Shown here one piece after another: positions 34,290 through 42,971 of a stretch of DNA of 64,000 bases; position 1 is the stretch's first letter; every line of letters begins with the position of its first letter. The position numbers were made by a program, and so were the translations under genes. A model generated the notes under the pieces. The model had not been told where the DNA came from and did no database searches. It was given only the letters and a program-made list of their open reading frames with translations. The DNA is from JBAIYU01 sp036763085. GTDB lineage: Bacteria > Bacillota > Negativicutes > DSM-1736 > Dendrosporobacteraceae. Where the stretch lies: assembly GCF_036763085.1 (NCBI RefSeq), contig NZ_JBAIYU010000010.1, forward strand, positions 124,001-188,000, given 5' to 3'.

Positions 34290-34323
34290 AGGCTTTATTT
34301 GCCACGATAGACAAATAAAGCCT
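34290..34323 (-). terminator. Terminator downstream of the PBP2 gene
   Basis: Perfect 12-bp stem AGGCTTTATTTG/CAAATAAAGCCT with a 10-nt loop, followed by TTTT on the minus strand. Two other hairpins, at about 34380-34421 (GAGCGC arms) and 34436-34474 (GCTAACC arms), lie nearer the stop but lack T-tracts. Confidence 0.7.
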
Positions 34324-34477
34324 CGTATTTTACAATTATACTATTTACCTTACCAGATATTCAACTCATTTTTCATTAACGAGCGCGGCTTGCTCTTTTG
34401 CAATAAAAGCCGCTGCGCTCGCTAGGAATTAATTGGCTAACCTACTTTATTAACTTCTTACTTAAGTGGTTAGCTTT

Positions 34478-36349
34478 TTATCTTGTGGTCAAGCCTTTAG
34501 CCCGATTTTCTTCTTCAGCCAAAGCATCTGCAGCATCTTTAGAAGGTGGCAAGCCGAAAGCTGCTTCCATTATCTTTCTTGCAACCGGAGCAGCTGAATC
34601 TGAGCCGTAGCCGCCTTGTTCTACAATTGCGGCGATAGCAATTGTAGGGTTATCATATGGACCATACGCGACAAACCATCCATGGTCATCACCATGCGGA
34701 TTTTCGGCTGTACTGGTTTTGCCGGCGATTTGAGCATTGAAGCCTTCGAAAATGTACCCAGCTGTACCGCCAGGCATAACAACCTCGCGCAAACCATTCC
34801 GAATAGCGTTGATATTTTTCTCAGTCATGGGTATTGTGCCTATTTCTTCTGGTGCAAAGTTTTTAATCGTCTCCCCATTCGGCGAAACGATTTGTCGTAC
34901 TAGGTACGGACGATAACGGTGCCCGCCGTTTGCTATCTGACTTATAACTGACGCCATCTGCAGAGGTGTTGCCAGATGAAAACCTTGACCAATAGCTGCA
35001 TCGAAGGTTTCGGATAAATACCAATCTTCACCATATACCTTTTCTTTATACTTGCGGTTAGCAACTAGCCCATCATCTTCGCCGTTCAAATCAATTCCAG
35101 TTGTTGCACCTAGTCCAAATTTCCGTGCCCACTGTTCTAGGTTATCTATTCCCAATCGATTACCCAATTCGTAAAAATAAACATTATTTGATTTGACCAT
35201 GGCTTCATTAAAGCTTATATATCCTAGTGCCGCCCCATGAGCATTTCCTTTGGGTACAAGCCAATGTCGACCGGTGTCTAATATCTTTTCTTCAATACCT
35301 ACTTTACCCATTTCTAGAGCAGCTGTGCCTGTTACAATCTTAAAGGCCGATCCAGGAGGATATGCAGCGCCGATAGCTCGGTTTTGCATCGGGTTAAAAG
35401 GGTTATCATTTATTGCTTTCCAGTCTTTTACTGAAATACCGCCGTTAAATAAATTTGGGTTAAAACCAGGACGGCTTACCATTGCTAATATCTCACCAGT
35501 TTTTGGATTCATAACCACTACAGCTGCACCCTTTGCATTGGGATTTCCCAGCCTTTTCTGTAAGTAGTTAAGCCTATCATCCAAGGCCTTCTCTGCGGCC
35601 TTCTGAATCTTTTCATCTATGGTAAGTATCAGACCATTACCAAGCGTTGGTTCCTTTTTACCTAGCATTCTGACAGGTCGTCCAGTTACATCAACCTCTA
35701 CCTGAGCCCCGCCATTAACCCCACGAAGCTCTTTATCATAATATTTTTCTAGGCCAAATTTGCCAATAATATCGCCTGTTTTGTAACCTTCGGACTTCTT
35801 TTTTTCTAACTCAGCATCGCTGATTTCGCTCACATAGCCAAAAATATGCGCACCTAATTCATTATTAATATAATTGCGGACTGATTCAATCTCGATTACT
35901 ACGCCTGGAAGTTCATAGCGGCGCTCCTCTATCTTAGTAACAATATCCTGCCCAACATCGCTTTTAATTCTTATTGGGGACAAGGGGTTATCCTGCTGCT
36001 TAATTTTGGCCTTAATATCAACCAATTTCATATCCAGAATGACCGACAGTCTTTCCAGTACATCATCAGGTATTGGGCCGGATATAGGAACTAAGGAGAC
36101 CGAAAAACCTGGACGGTTGGATACTAGCAGCACACCATTTCGGTCAAAAAAACTGCCGCGCGGCGCCATCACAGGCATAAGTCTAATTCGATTGCTGTCT
36201 GCTTGCTGATGATACTCTGCTCCCTTAGCTATCTGTAAATACCCCATCCTGATTACAAGAGCGGCAATTACAAGCATAACGATATAACCTAATATATCCA
36301 ATCTACGATTTCGATGTTTCCCAACCATCTCGCAGCAGCATCCCTTCAT
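34478..36349 (-). CDS. mrdA: Penicillin-binding protein 2 (class B transpeptidase)
   Basis: Cross-links peptidoglycan during elongation. 623 residues: TM anchor about 20-40, dimerisation domain with RGSFFDRNG, then the transpeptidase domain with SxxK (Ser in PPGSAFKIVTG), SxN (KSNNVYF) and KTG (AGKTSTAENPHG, followed by WFVAYGP). The frame opens at ATG 36349; an ATG at 36328 (MVGKHRNRR) is an alternative start and would remove a Cys-rich tip. No mreBCD or rodA gene lies next to it, unlike many genomes. Confidence 0.92.
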   Translation of the reverse strand: MKGCCCEMVGKHRNRRLDILGYIVMLVIAALVIRMGYLQIAKGAEYHQQADSNRIRLMPVMAPRGSFFDRNGVLLVSNRPGFSVSLVPISGPIPDDVLERLSVILDMKLVDIKAKIKQQDNPLSPIRIKSDVGQDIVTKIEERRYELPGVVIEIESVRNYINNELGAHIFGYVSEISDAELEKKKSEGYKTGDIIGKFGLEKYYDKELRGVNGGAQVEVDVTGRPVRMLGKKEPTLGNGLILTIDEKIQKAAEKALDDRLNYLQKRLGNPNAKGAAVVVMNPKTGEILAMVSRPGFNPNLFNGGISVKDWKAINDNPFNPMQNRAIGAAYPPGSAFKIVTGTAALEMGKVGIEEKILDTGRHWLVPKGNAHGAALGYISFNEAMVKSNNVYFYELGNRLGIDNLEQWARKFGLGATTGIDLNGEDDGLVANRKYKEKVYGEDWYLSETFDAAIGQGFHLATPLQMASVISQIANGGHRYRPYLVRQIVSPNGETIKNFAPEEIGTIPMTEKNINAIRNGLREVVMPGGTAGYIFEGFNAQIAGKTSTAENPHGDDHGWFVAYGPYDNPTIAIAAIVEQGGYGSDSAAPVARKIMEAAFGLPPSKDAADALAEEENRAKGLTTR

Positions 36350-36588
36350 TATTATCTACTATAAAATTTCTCACAGGATGGTAACATAACGGGAATGGAG
36401 TAAGCTGCCAAACTTGACTCCTCCTGAGCTACCCACATTTCACTCTCTATAATTATACTACATTATGTTAACAATTTGGCTTAAAAATTTTCTTTTGCCC
36501 TTAGTTAAATTTATCCACTATATCTAGTCCTGCATAAAATAAACCTGGCTCAATACAGAAAGGCTGCCTAGATATGGTTAAATTAAAA

Positions 36589-36628
36589 ATGGGACCATTA
36601 ACTCCGACGATGAAGTTAACAGTCCCAT
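36589..36628 (-). terminator. Terminator of the SIMPL-domain gene
   Basis: ATGGGAC and GTCCCAT arms plus TTAACT/AGTTAA inner pairing, followed on the minus strand by TTTTTAATTT, 10 nt after the stop. Confidence 0.85.
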
Positions 36629-36637
36629 ATAGTAGCT

Positions 36638-37339
36638 TTATTTTAATTGTACCGTTACTTGCACATTCGCCCCTACAGTTACCTTACCCACTAGAATATT
36701 CGGCGGTGCAGCCGCATCCATATTTGCACTCTTTAACATCCTACTTTCCATTATAACTGGGTTATAGTAAACACCAGATTCATTTACCAGTGTTACTCCT
36801 GCAACCTTTTTATTTAGAGCGCTCGCAATTATATCAGCTTTGTTCAAAGCATCTTGGATAGCATCTTTCAAGGCGTCTTTTCTGCTTTCTGATTCATTTT
36901 CAGATTCAAATCTTACCCAGTTTATCTCAACGGCGCCAGCTTTAGTGACTTCGTTTACTACAATGCTTGCTTTATCTATAGCAGTAACGACTTCTAACCG
37001 CTCAGTTATACGGTAGCCTTTTAGCTTAGGCAAACGATCATCCTCATAGCTATATATTGGATTTACTTGATATGTATCTGTTTTAATTTTTTCTTCAGAT
37101 ACTCCTTGTTCTTTCAAAGAAGCTAGAACTTTGTTAACTGTTCTGTTATTTTCAATTTTAGCGTTTTCGATATTCGAATTAAATGTGTTAATCGCTATTG
37201 AAATCCTTGCAATATCAGGAGCAATTTCTTTCTGACTGCTGCCGCTAACCTGTACGACTGTTTTTGTAGCCTCGCTTGCAAAAGCCGGGGTAATAAGCAT
37301 TAAACTCACTGCTACAAGCAATAGTATCTTTTTAAACAT
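36638..37339 (-). CDS. SIMPL-domain (DUF541) secreted protein
   Basis: 234 residues from the ATG at 37339, with GGAGG 8 nt upstream. Signal peptide ending PAFA-SE, then the SIMPL pattern VQVSGSSQKEIAPDIARISIAI, a long helical middle and the GVTLVNESGVYYNP segment near the C-terminus. Family members are exported to the periplasm or cell surface and form oligomers; some bind or protect against oxidative damage, but no firm function exists. It is transcribed separately from the sigma factor pair upstream. Confidence 0.9.
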   Translation of the reverse strand: MFKKILLLVAVSLMLITPAFASEATKTVVQVSGSSQKEIAPDIARISIAINTFNSNIENAKIENNRTVNKVLASLKEQGVSEEKIKTDTYQVNPIYSYEDDRLPKLKGYRITERLEVVTAIDKASIVVNEVTKAGAVEINWVRFESENESESRKDALKDAIQDALNKADIIASALNKKVAGVTLVNESGVYYNPVIMESRMLKSANMDAAAPPNILVGKVTVGANVQVTVQLK

Positions 37340-37389
37340 TTTTATAACCTCCAAAAAATAATTTATTTGTTTTGTTGCATCTATTAGGT

Positions 37390-37434
37390 AAAACGTAATA
37401 CAACCTCAAAAGGTAACGGCTTGTATTACGTTTT
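37390..37434 (-). terminator. Terminator of the sigma/anti-sigma operon
   Basis: Perfect 14-bp stem AAAACGTAATACAA/TTGTATTACGTTTT with a 17-nt loop, starting at the stop of the putative anti-sigma gene. Confidence 0.8.
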
Positions 37435-38391
37435 TTATTTATTTTCAACCTTTTTTTCTATTAGAGAGCCAGCAATTTGCTGAAGCTCCTCTATTGGCCT
37501 TACCCCCTCTATCTTGAGAACATACTTCTCACGTTTGACTATAATAGCCTTCCTATCAGGATCGTTCAAAACAACAATATCTGATACCGATTTTTCTATC
37601 GTCGCTTGTTCTTTAGTTTTTTTCATATCCTGATCCAATTCGCGGGTTGTCTGAGTAATAATAATTTCGTCTTTTGTGCCCTGGTTGTATAACTGGCGAA
37701 TAATCCCGTTATTTTTATCTATTGTTACTGAGTACGCTTCTTGATTTGGGATTACCATCATAATAATTGACTTGTTTTCAGCATCTTCGGACTTTGTTTC
37801 TAGCGGTAAATCACTTGCTATTCTGGCCATTAGAATATTTTCATTTTCTGTTTCACTTGAGTCTTGTTGCTTTCGCATAGCTACATAATTAGTCCTATCT
37901 TCAACTATCGGCTCTGAAATCACAGCTTTTTCAATTAATTGAGGAGTCTTACTAACTTTATTTTCCACGACCTCAGACTGAGACTTACTTGACGACGAAT
38001 CAATAGTTTTTGCATATTCTTGCGAAGGCTGATCGGATACTTTTGACTCGTCTGCAATGGATATTTGCGGTGATATATCGTCAGCAGGCTGAGGTGGTAA
38101 AACGTGAACGAATGCAACTACAAATCCGGCGGCAACTGCCGCAGCAAAGCTGCCATAGAGCCAATGTTTTTTTCTTTTTGGCTTACGACCTCCTAATTCA
38201 AATGCTAGCTTGTCCGCCATTTCTCCGATAAGTTTAGTTGGTACGTCTTCGTCGGTATATGACTTCTTAACAACTGCCGCCACATCAATCAGTTCTTTTA
38301 CATCAGCTGATTTGATGTTAGGATGTTTCCCTTGATTTAAGTCATCTAGACAATTTGACAGTTCTTCAATTTTCATGTTTTCTTTATTCAT
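37435..38391 (-). CDS. Membrane-anchored putative anti-sigma factor
   Basis: 318 residues: cytoplasmic N-terminus of about 75 residues, one TM helix about 78-100 after a KPKRKKHW basic cluster, a Ser/Glu-rich low-complexity linker and a C-terminal extracytoplasmic domain with NQEAYSVTIDKNNGIIRQLY. It follows the ECF sigma gene by 15 bp. This position and topology are typical of anti-sigma factors, but I see no zinc-binding ZAS motif, so the role rests on context. Confidence 0.7.
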   Translation of the reverse strand: MNKENMKIEELSNCLDDLNQGKHPNIKSADVKELIDVAAVVKKSYTDEDVPTKLIGEMADKLAFELGGRKPKRKKHWLYGSFAAAVAAGFVVAFVHVLPPQPADDISPQISIADESKVSDQPSQEYAKTIDSSSSKSQSEVVENKVSKTPQLIEKAVISEPIVEDRTNYVAMRKQQDSSETENENILMARIASDLPLETKSEDAENKSIIMMVIPNQEAYSVTIDKNNGIIRQLYNQGTKDEIIITQTTRELDQDMKKTKEQATIEKSVSDIVVLNDPDRKAIIVKREKYVLKIEGVRPIEELQQIAGSLIEKKVENK

Positions 38392-38406
38392 ACTCAGTCC
38401 ACCTCC

Positions 38407-38964
38407 TCATTTAACTATTCCGATATTCAAGCACATATTTCGCAAATTCTTTAATGCGCGCTGCTGAAGCATTTTGATAGCGGATTCAGTTTTATTCATC
38501 TTTATAGCTGCATCACGGATTGACAATCCTGAAATGACTCTTAATTGTATCGTTTGGCGCTGCTCGTCAGGCAGACTATCAACCAAATTAAATATTTGCT
38601 TTTCACCTTCAAGCCGAATTGTATATTCTTCCGGTTTTTCTGCCTTGTCCATTATTGCTTCGCTATACTCTGTTATATCCAATAACTGGGGCGAGCGGCC
38701 AGTTTTACGCCAAAAATCATTTACTAAATTCACAGCTATTTTAACTAAATAATGTTTAAAAGGTATGTTCAATATTTCGTAACGTGGTAAAGATCTGAAT
38801 GCCTTCATAAATGTATCTTGGGTTATTTCCTTAGCGTCATCTTCATTGCCAAGTTTAGAGTATACAAGCCTGTAGATAGGCTGCCAATAGTACGATATTA
38901 AGGTATTTAAGGCCTCGCGATCTCCCGTTTGTGCTTTTGTTATAAGTAAATTCTCATCCTTCAC
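38407..38964 (-). CDS. ECF-type RNA polymerase sigma factor
   Basis: 185 residues. Sigma region 2 about 20-85 (DDAKEITQDTFMKAFRSL; the -10 recognition helix) and region 4 about 125-175 (LPDEQRQTIQLRVISGLSIRDAA). Group IV/ECF architecture. A TGAAC element within an inverted repeat (CAGGTG/CACCTG, 39013-39036) lies upstream and may be part of an autoregulated promoter; I could not fix the matching -10. Paired with the membrane protein gene downstream. Confidence 0.92.
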   Translation of the reverse strand: MKDENLLITKAQTGDREALNTLISYYWQPIYRLVYSKLGNEDDAKEITQDTFMKAFRSLPRYEILNIPFKHYLVKIAVNLVNDFWRKTGRSPQLLDITEYSEAIMDKAEKPEEYTIRLEGEKQIFNLVDSLPDEQRQTIQLRVISGLSIRDAAIKMNKTESAIKMLQQRALKNLRNMCLNIGIVK

Positions 38965-39163
38965 TTAAGAAATCACTACCTCCCTTCTAGACTGCCTTAT
39001 CATACTAAAATTCAGGTGTAATAAAAAGTTCACCTGCTCAAGTCTCACTTTATAAATAACGTTTAAATTCTTAAAAAGTAACGCTTCATCCTAATAATAT
39101 ATTACCTTAGCATGTTCTCAATGTACATTTAGTATTATGCTTTACGCATCGTAACATATAAAA

Positions 39164-39202
39164 AAAGCACTATTCATCTATCCGCTAGATAAATAGTGCT
39201 TT
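39164..39202 (-). terminator. Terminator of lysA
   Basis: 17-position stem with one mismatch (AAAGCACTATT-x-ATCTA with TAGAT-x-AATAGTGCTTT), TCCGC loop, 14 nt after the stop; T-rich on the minus strand. Confidence 0.85.
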
Positions 39203-39215
39203 CGCTTTTTTAGGT

Positions 39216-40502
39216 CTAGTTTTGTGATTTAGTTGCTGCTGCTTTACTTAAGCCGCAAGCAGGAACATCAAGAGTTGCAAAATAGTCTGCTATTGTTTCA
39301 GCCCTGCGAATTAAATCCACTTTTCCGTTAGGTTTTAGCAGCAACTCAGCTGAGCGAAGTTTGCCGTTATAGTTAAAGCCCATTGCGAAACCATGTGCAC
39401 CTGTGTCATGAATAACAACAGTATCACCAATGTCCATAACCGGAAGCTCACGATCAATAGCAAATTTATCGTTATTTTCGCACAAAGAGCCAGTGACATC
39501 ATAGACATGGTCTAATGGAAGATCTTCTTTGCCAACTACAGTAATATGGTGATATGAACCATATAATGCAGGACGCATTAGGTTAGTCATACAAGCATCA
39601 AGTCCAACATAGTTTTTGTGAATTTGTTTTTTGTGAAGAACAGTTGCAACAAGATAACCATAAGGCCCGGTAATCATCCGTCCGCACTCCATCGCTATTC
39701 GTAATGGATGCAGACCGTTAGCGGTGATTTTTTCTTCATAGGCTTTCTTAATGCCTTGTCCGACATATTGTAGATCAACTGCTTGCTGCTCTGGCTTGTA
39801 AGGAATACCGATACCGCCGCCAAAATTAACAAATTCGATGGCGACGCCAACTTTTTGCTTAATTTCTACGATAAGATCAAACATCATATTTGCAGTTCCG
39901 ATAAAACAGTCAGGGTTTAGTTCATTTGATATTACCATTGTATGAATACCAAAGTGTTTAACACCCTTCTCTTTCATAATACGGTATGCTTCAAAGATTT
40001 GCTCTTTAGTCAAACCATATTTCGCTTCTTCTGGATAGCCAATAATGGTATTACCATTTTTCATTAACGGACCAGGGTTGTAGCGGAAAGATATTGTTTC
40101 TGGAATACCTGTATGCTTTTCTAGATAATCGATATGACTTATATCGTCAAGATTGATAATAGCTCCCATTTTACGCGCGGCTTGGAACTCATCTGCTGGG
40201 GTATTATTAGAAGAAAACATTATGTTTTCACCAGTTATGCCAGCCATTTCAGCAAGCATAAGCTCAGGTAAGGAACTGCAGTCTGCGCCTATTCCTTCTT
40301 CTCGCAGAATTTTTAAAATTGTTGGATTTGGAGTAGCTTTGACGGCAAAGTACTCTTTAAACTGAGGCGCCCATGAAAAAGCTGCAATCAGTTGGCGGGC
40401 ATTTTTACGTATTGCTTCTTCATCATAAATATGAAAAGGGGTAGGATACTGTTGGATAATTTCTTCTAATTGTGATTTTGTAAAAGGTAACTTTTTAGCC
40501 AT
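39216..40502 (-). CDS. lysA: Diaminopimelate decarboxylase
   Basis: Last step of lysine synthesis: meso-diaminopimelate to lysine and CO2, PLP-dependent. 428 residues. PLP-binding Lys55 in FAVKATPNP, the glycine loop VNFGGGIGIPY, the MECGRMITGPYG segment, and the active-site Cys of the dimer partner in GSLCENNDKFA. GGAGG lies 7 nt before the ATG. The leader carries a lysine riboswitch followed by a terminator, which independently supports lysine as the product. Confidence 0.95.
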   Translation of the reverse strand: MAKKLPFTKSQLEEIIQQYPTPFHIYDEEAIRKNARQLIAAFSWAPQFKEYFAVKATPNPTILKILREEGIGADCSSLPELMLAEMAGITGENIMFSSNNTPADEFQAARKMGAIINLDDISHIDYLEKHTGIPETISFRYNPGPLMKNGNTIIGYPEEAKYGLTKEQIFEAYRIMKEKGVKHFGIHTMVISNELNPDCFIGTANMMFDLIVEIKQKVGVAIEFVNFGGGIGIPYKPEQQAVDLQYVGQGIKKAYEEKITANGLHPLRIAMECGRMITGPYGYLVATVLHKKQIHKNYVGLDACMTNLMRPALYGSYHHITVVGKEDLPLDHVYDVTGSLCENNDKFAIDRELPVMDIGDTVVIHDTGAHGFAMGFNYNGKLRSAELLLKPNGKVDLIRRAETIADYFATLDVPACGLSKAAATKSQN

Positions 40503-40547
40503 TTGATTGCCTCCGGTAAATAAGATTTTTTATTTTACGAATATTAA

Positions 40548-40577
40548 AGCGGTTTGCGAACCGTCTCGCAAACCGCT
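40548..40577 (-). terminator. Riboswitch expression-platform terminator
   Basis: Perfect 12-bp stem AGCGGTTTGCGA/TCGCAAACCGCT with a 6-nt loop, between the lysine aptamer and the lysA ribosome site; followed by TTAATATT and a later T-run on the minus strand. Confidence 0.85.
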
Positions 40578-40604
40578 AATAAAGAACATAATTATTCTAG
40601 CAGT

Positions 40605-40773
40605 GCAAGACAGCGCTCCATACACTTTCGCGTATGACAGTTCTGGATTTGTTCAACACAGAACCAGCATGGTTTTCAGCCAAAAAACCATTACTTCGGC
40701 GGCTAATCCTTCCTGTACCCATCATTGCTGGCAGCTCTAGGTACATACTCTTATTATGCCGCACCTCTATCTT
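40605..40773 (-). ncRNA. Lysine riboswitch (L-box)
   Basis: Minus-strand leader RNA with the conserved lysine-aptamer pieces in order: AGAGGTGCGGC, AGAGTA, GATGGG...AGGAAGG, GCCGAAG, a GGTTTTTTGGCTGAAAACC stem, CTGG, ACTGTCATACG and TGGAGCGCTGTCTT. P1 closes by pairing AAGATAG (40766-40772) with CTGTCTT (40607-40613), with one G-U pair. The next stem is a terminator and the next gene is lysA, so excess lysine should stop transcription. Confidence 0.95.
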
Positions 40774-40796
40774 AAGACCATATAATATTGGATTAA

Positions 40797-40825
40797 ATTT
40801 TAAATCATTTGGCGTAGAATGTCAA
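40797..40825 (-). promoter_or_regulatory. Sigma-A promoter of lysA
   Basis: TTGACA (40820-40825) and TAAAAT (40797-40802) with a 17-bp spacer, about 25 bp upstream of the riboswitch. Confidence 0.85.
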
Positions 40826-40946
40826 TGCCATAAATGCCAGTAATTTATAATCATTCTCAACTTGATGAAATAGTACTTTAGTTCATCCAATTATTAAAAG
40901 CTCCGCCCATATCTCAAATGCTCTCTTATTCGTTAAAAACGTATTC

Positions 40947-41711
40947 TTATACCATTATATTCTTAGCTTTAAAATCTTCCTCAGTATCACAAAAAGTTAA
41001 TTTTCCATAACATCGTCGATTATCAATATACTGTGGTATACCCGCCTTACGCAAGTTATGACTAAATATTACATAATCATACCGACCGCTATTATCGATA
41101 TAACTAGCATAATTAAGAACTTCTTTGCGCACCAAATAAGTACAGTGGATTACTTCAACCTCAATCAAGCCTTTTATTTTTTGCTGTAATATTTCAAAAT
41201 ATAAATTAGATGGTTTAAAGTAACCATTGCTGTCTGTAACAAAATGATAATTAGAATAATTGCTCAAGGGGTTATCACCGTTTCGAAGATAAGGTCCAAT
41301 AACTGGCATTCCAGTTTTTAGAAGCACTTCAAGTGTATCTTCAGCTATAAAATTATCACAGTCTACAACAAAGTAATGAGTTCCCCTGGCTCTCGCCCAT
41401 TCGATTGATTCCTGGCGTATCTTTATTAATACATTCAATTTTAACGCATTCCAGTCATGAGGATTATATTGCTGTACAGGTTCTGCCACATCGCTGGGGT
41501 CATAGTAAATTTCTGAATATCTATCCTTTACTTTTTCAATCCACTCTTCTAATACATTAGCTGAATTATCGCGGTTATTGTTTGTCCTTATATACAGCTT
41601 AATCTTAGAAGCAGGATATGTCTGATTTTCTATTTGCTTTAGATAAAAAGGTAAAACGTGTCCCTTATCTTTTGCCAGAATAGCAATTGTAACAAAATCA
41701 TTTGATTCCAT
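40947..41711 (-). CDS. GT-A-fold glycosyltransferase
   Basis: 254 residues of a nucleotide-sugar transferase. N-terminal VTIAILAKDKGHVLPFYL opening strand-loop, YIRTNNNRDNS, and the metal/nucleotide-binding FVVDCDNFI (DxD-like) near residue 118. It resembles the GT2/GT25-type enzymes that modify cell-surface glycans. The sugar and acceptor are unknown, but the partner gene gmd makes GDP-4-keto-6-deoxymannose, the precursor of GDP-rhamnose, GDP-fucose or GDP-perosamine, so a deoxyhexose is possible (inference). Lies 40 bp after gmd. Confidence 0.8.
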   Translation of the reverse strand: MESNDFVTIAILAKDKGHVLPFYLKQIENQTYPASKIKLYIRTNNNRDNSANVLEEWIEKVKDRYSEIYYDPSDVAEPVQQYNPHDWNALKLNVLIKIRQESIEWARARGTHYFVVDCDNFIAEDTLEVLLKTGMPVIGPYLRNGDNPLSNYSNYHFVTDSNGYFKPSNLYFEILQQKIKGLIEVEVIHCTYLVRKEVLNYASYIDNSGRYDYVIFSHNLRKAGIPQYIDNRRCYGKLTFCDTEEDFKAKNIMV

Positions 41712-41751
41712 TTATAAAAAACACTCCTTATTTAAAGTTTAAGCTTTGACT

Positions 41752-42717
41752 TCATTCTTTAGAGCGGACAATATCAGCATCTACCATCATTTCTATTAAT
41801 TCCTTAAGGGTTGTTCTCGCTTCCCAGCCAAGGATCTGTTTAACTTTTGCCGGGTTGCCAAGCAAGATATCAACCTCGGACGGACGATAGAATGCCGGAT
41901 CAATAACAACGTAATCTTCATAATTAAGGCCTACATATTCGAATGCAATTTTACACATATCCCTGACGGTTGTTGTTCTTCCAGTCGCAACAACATAATC
42001 ATCTGGTATATTCTGCTGAAGCATCAGCCACATGGCCTCAACATAATCTCCTGCAAACCCCCAATCACGTTTTGCATCAATATTACCTAGTCGCAATTCC
42101 TTCTGTTTTCCCAGCTTAATTTTAGCTACAGCGTCAGTTACTTTTCTTGTGACAAACTCAATACCTCGAATCGGTGACTCGTGATTAAAAAGAATTCCGC
42201 TGCAGGCAAACATATCAAAGCTTTCACGGTAGTTTACTGTCATCCAATGCCCAAATAACTTTGATACACCATAAGGACTTCGTGGATAAAAGGGTGTCGT
42301 CTCGGATTGAATTGGTTCTCTAACCCAACCAAACATTTCACTGCTTGATGCTTGGTAAAACTTTATAGCCTGGTCAGTTTGGCGAATTGCTTCTAATACA
42401 TTTAGAACTCCAACTCCTGTTGTTTGGGCAGTTAATGTTGCCTGCTGCCAGGATGAGCCAACAAAGCTTTGTGCACCAAGATTATATACTTCACAAGGCT
42501 TCGCTGTATTTATCGCTCTAATTAAAGAAGCTATATCTGTAAGGTCACCATTAATAAGTTCTATCTCATTTTCAATCCCAAGATATTGTAATCGCCAAGT
42601 CGTTGGCGTTGCTCTGCGGGCAATAAGTCCATAGACCTTATAACCTTTACCTAAAAGAAGTTTAGCTAAGTATGCACCGTCTTGCCCGGTTATACCTGTA
42701 ATTAATGCAGATTTCAC
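41752..42717 (-). CDS. gmd: GDP-mannose 4,6-dehydratase
   Basis: Converts GDP-mannose to GDP-4-keto-6-deoxymannose. 321 residues of the extended SDR family: NAD(P)-binding TGITGQDGAYLAKLLLGKGY at about 7-27, catalytic Ser/Thr in ASSSEMFG, YxxxK in SPYGVSKLFGHW, and the GDP-mannose motifs FNHESPIRG and RDWGFAGDYVEAMW. No reductase or epimerase to finish the sugar is next to it. Forms a small operon with the glycosyltransferase. Confidence 0.95.
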   Translation of the reverse strand: MKSALITGITGQDGAYLAKLLLGKGYKVYGLIARRATPTTWRLQYLGIENEIELINGDLTDIASLIRAINTAKPCEVYNLGAQSFVGSSWQQATLTAQTTGVGVLNVLEAIRQTDQAIKFYQASSSEMFGWVREPIQSETTPFYPRSPYGVSKLFGHWMTVNYRESFDMFACSGILFNHESPIRGIEFVTRKVTDAVAKIKLGKQKELRLGNIDAKRDWGFAGDYVEAMWLMLQQNIPDDYVVATGRTTTVRDMCKIAFEYVGLNYEDYVVIDPAFYRPSEVDILLGNPAKVKQILGWEARTTLKELIEMMVDADIVRSKE

Positions 42718-42907
42718 CTAAACACCTCCAAGCGTTTATTACGCTCGCGCTTCGCATAATACGGCTGCTTTTATATAGTTAGTTCATGTAGGCTCAGCGA
42801 ATACTTGCTCAACTACTAACCGTACGTAATATTGTATGCAAAAGCTCTGAATGTGTGTGCGAAGCCAATAGAAGAGTGCTAGTAGGCGGGGCTTTACAAT
42901 ACATATG

Positions 42908-42948
42908 AAAGAAGCTTCTATGGCGATCCCAGCCATAGAAGCTTCTTT
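42908..42948 (-). terminator. Terminator of the MASE3 kinase gene
   Basis: Perfect 17-bp stem AAAGAAGCTTCTATGGC (42908-42924) with 42932-42948, 7-nt loop. Ends in T-runs on the plus strand and TTTC on the minus strand. It lies 23 bp after the kinase stop. Confidence 0.85.
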
Positions 42949-42971
42949 TTAAAAATAGTTTTTTATTATGC

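Noticed and set aside
34224..34477. SAM riboswitch upstream of metA
   Set aside because: The gap holds three hairpins but none of the conserved SAM-I segments; the hairpins suit termination of the PBP2 transcript instead.
37435..38391. Zinc-binding anti-sigma (ZAS) assignment
   Set aside because: No HxxxCxxC motif in the N-terminal region; anti-sigma role kept only as context-based.
40634..40843. Plus-strand frames of 69-77 residues upstream of lysA
   Set aside because: They are antisense to the lysine riboswitch, which explains the conservation of this stretch.
42747..42830. Further copy of the 77-bp repeat between gmd and the kinase terminator
   Set aside because: Only short matches (AATACGGCT, GGCTCAGCGA, ATACTT) in a different order; too weak to call.
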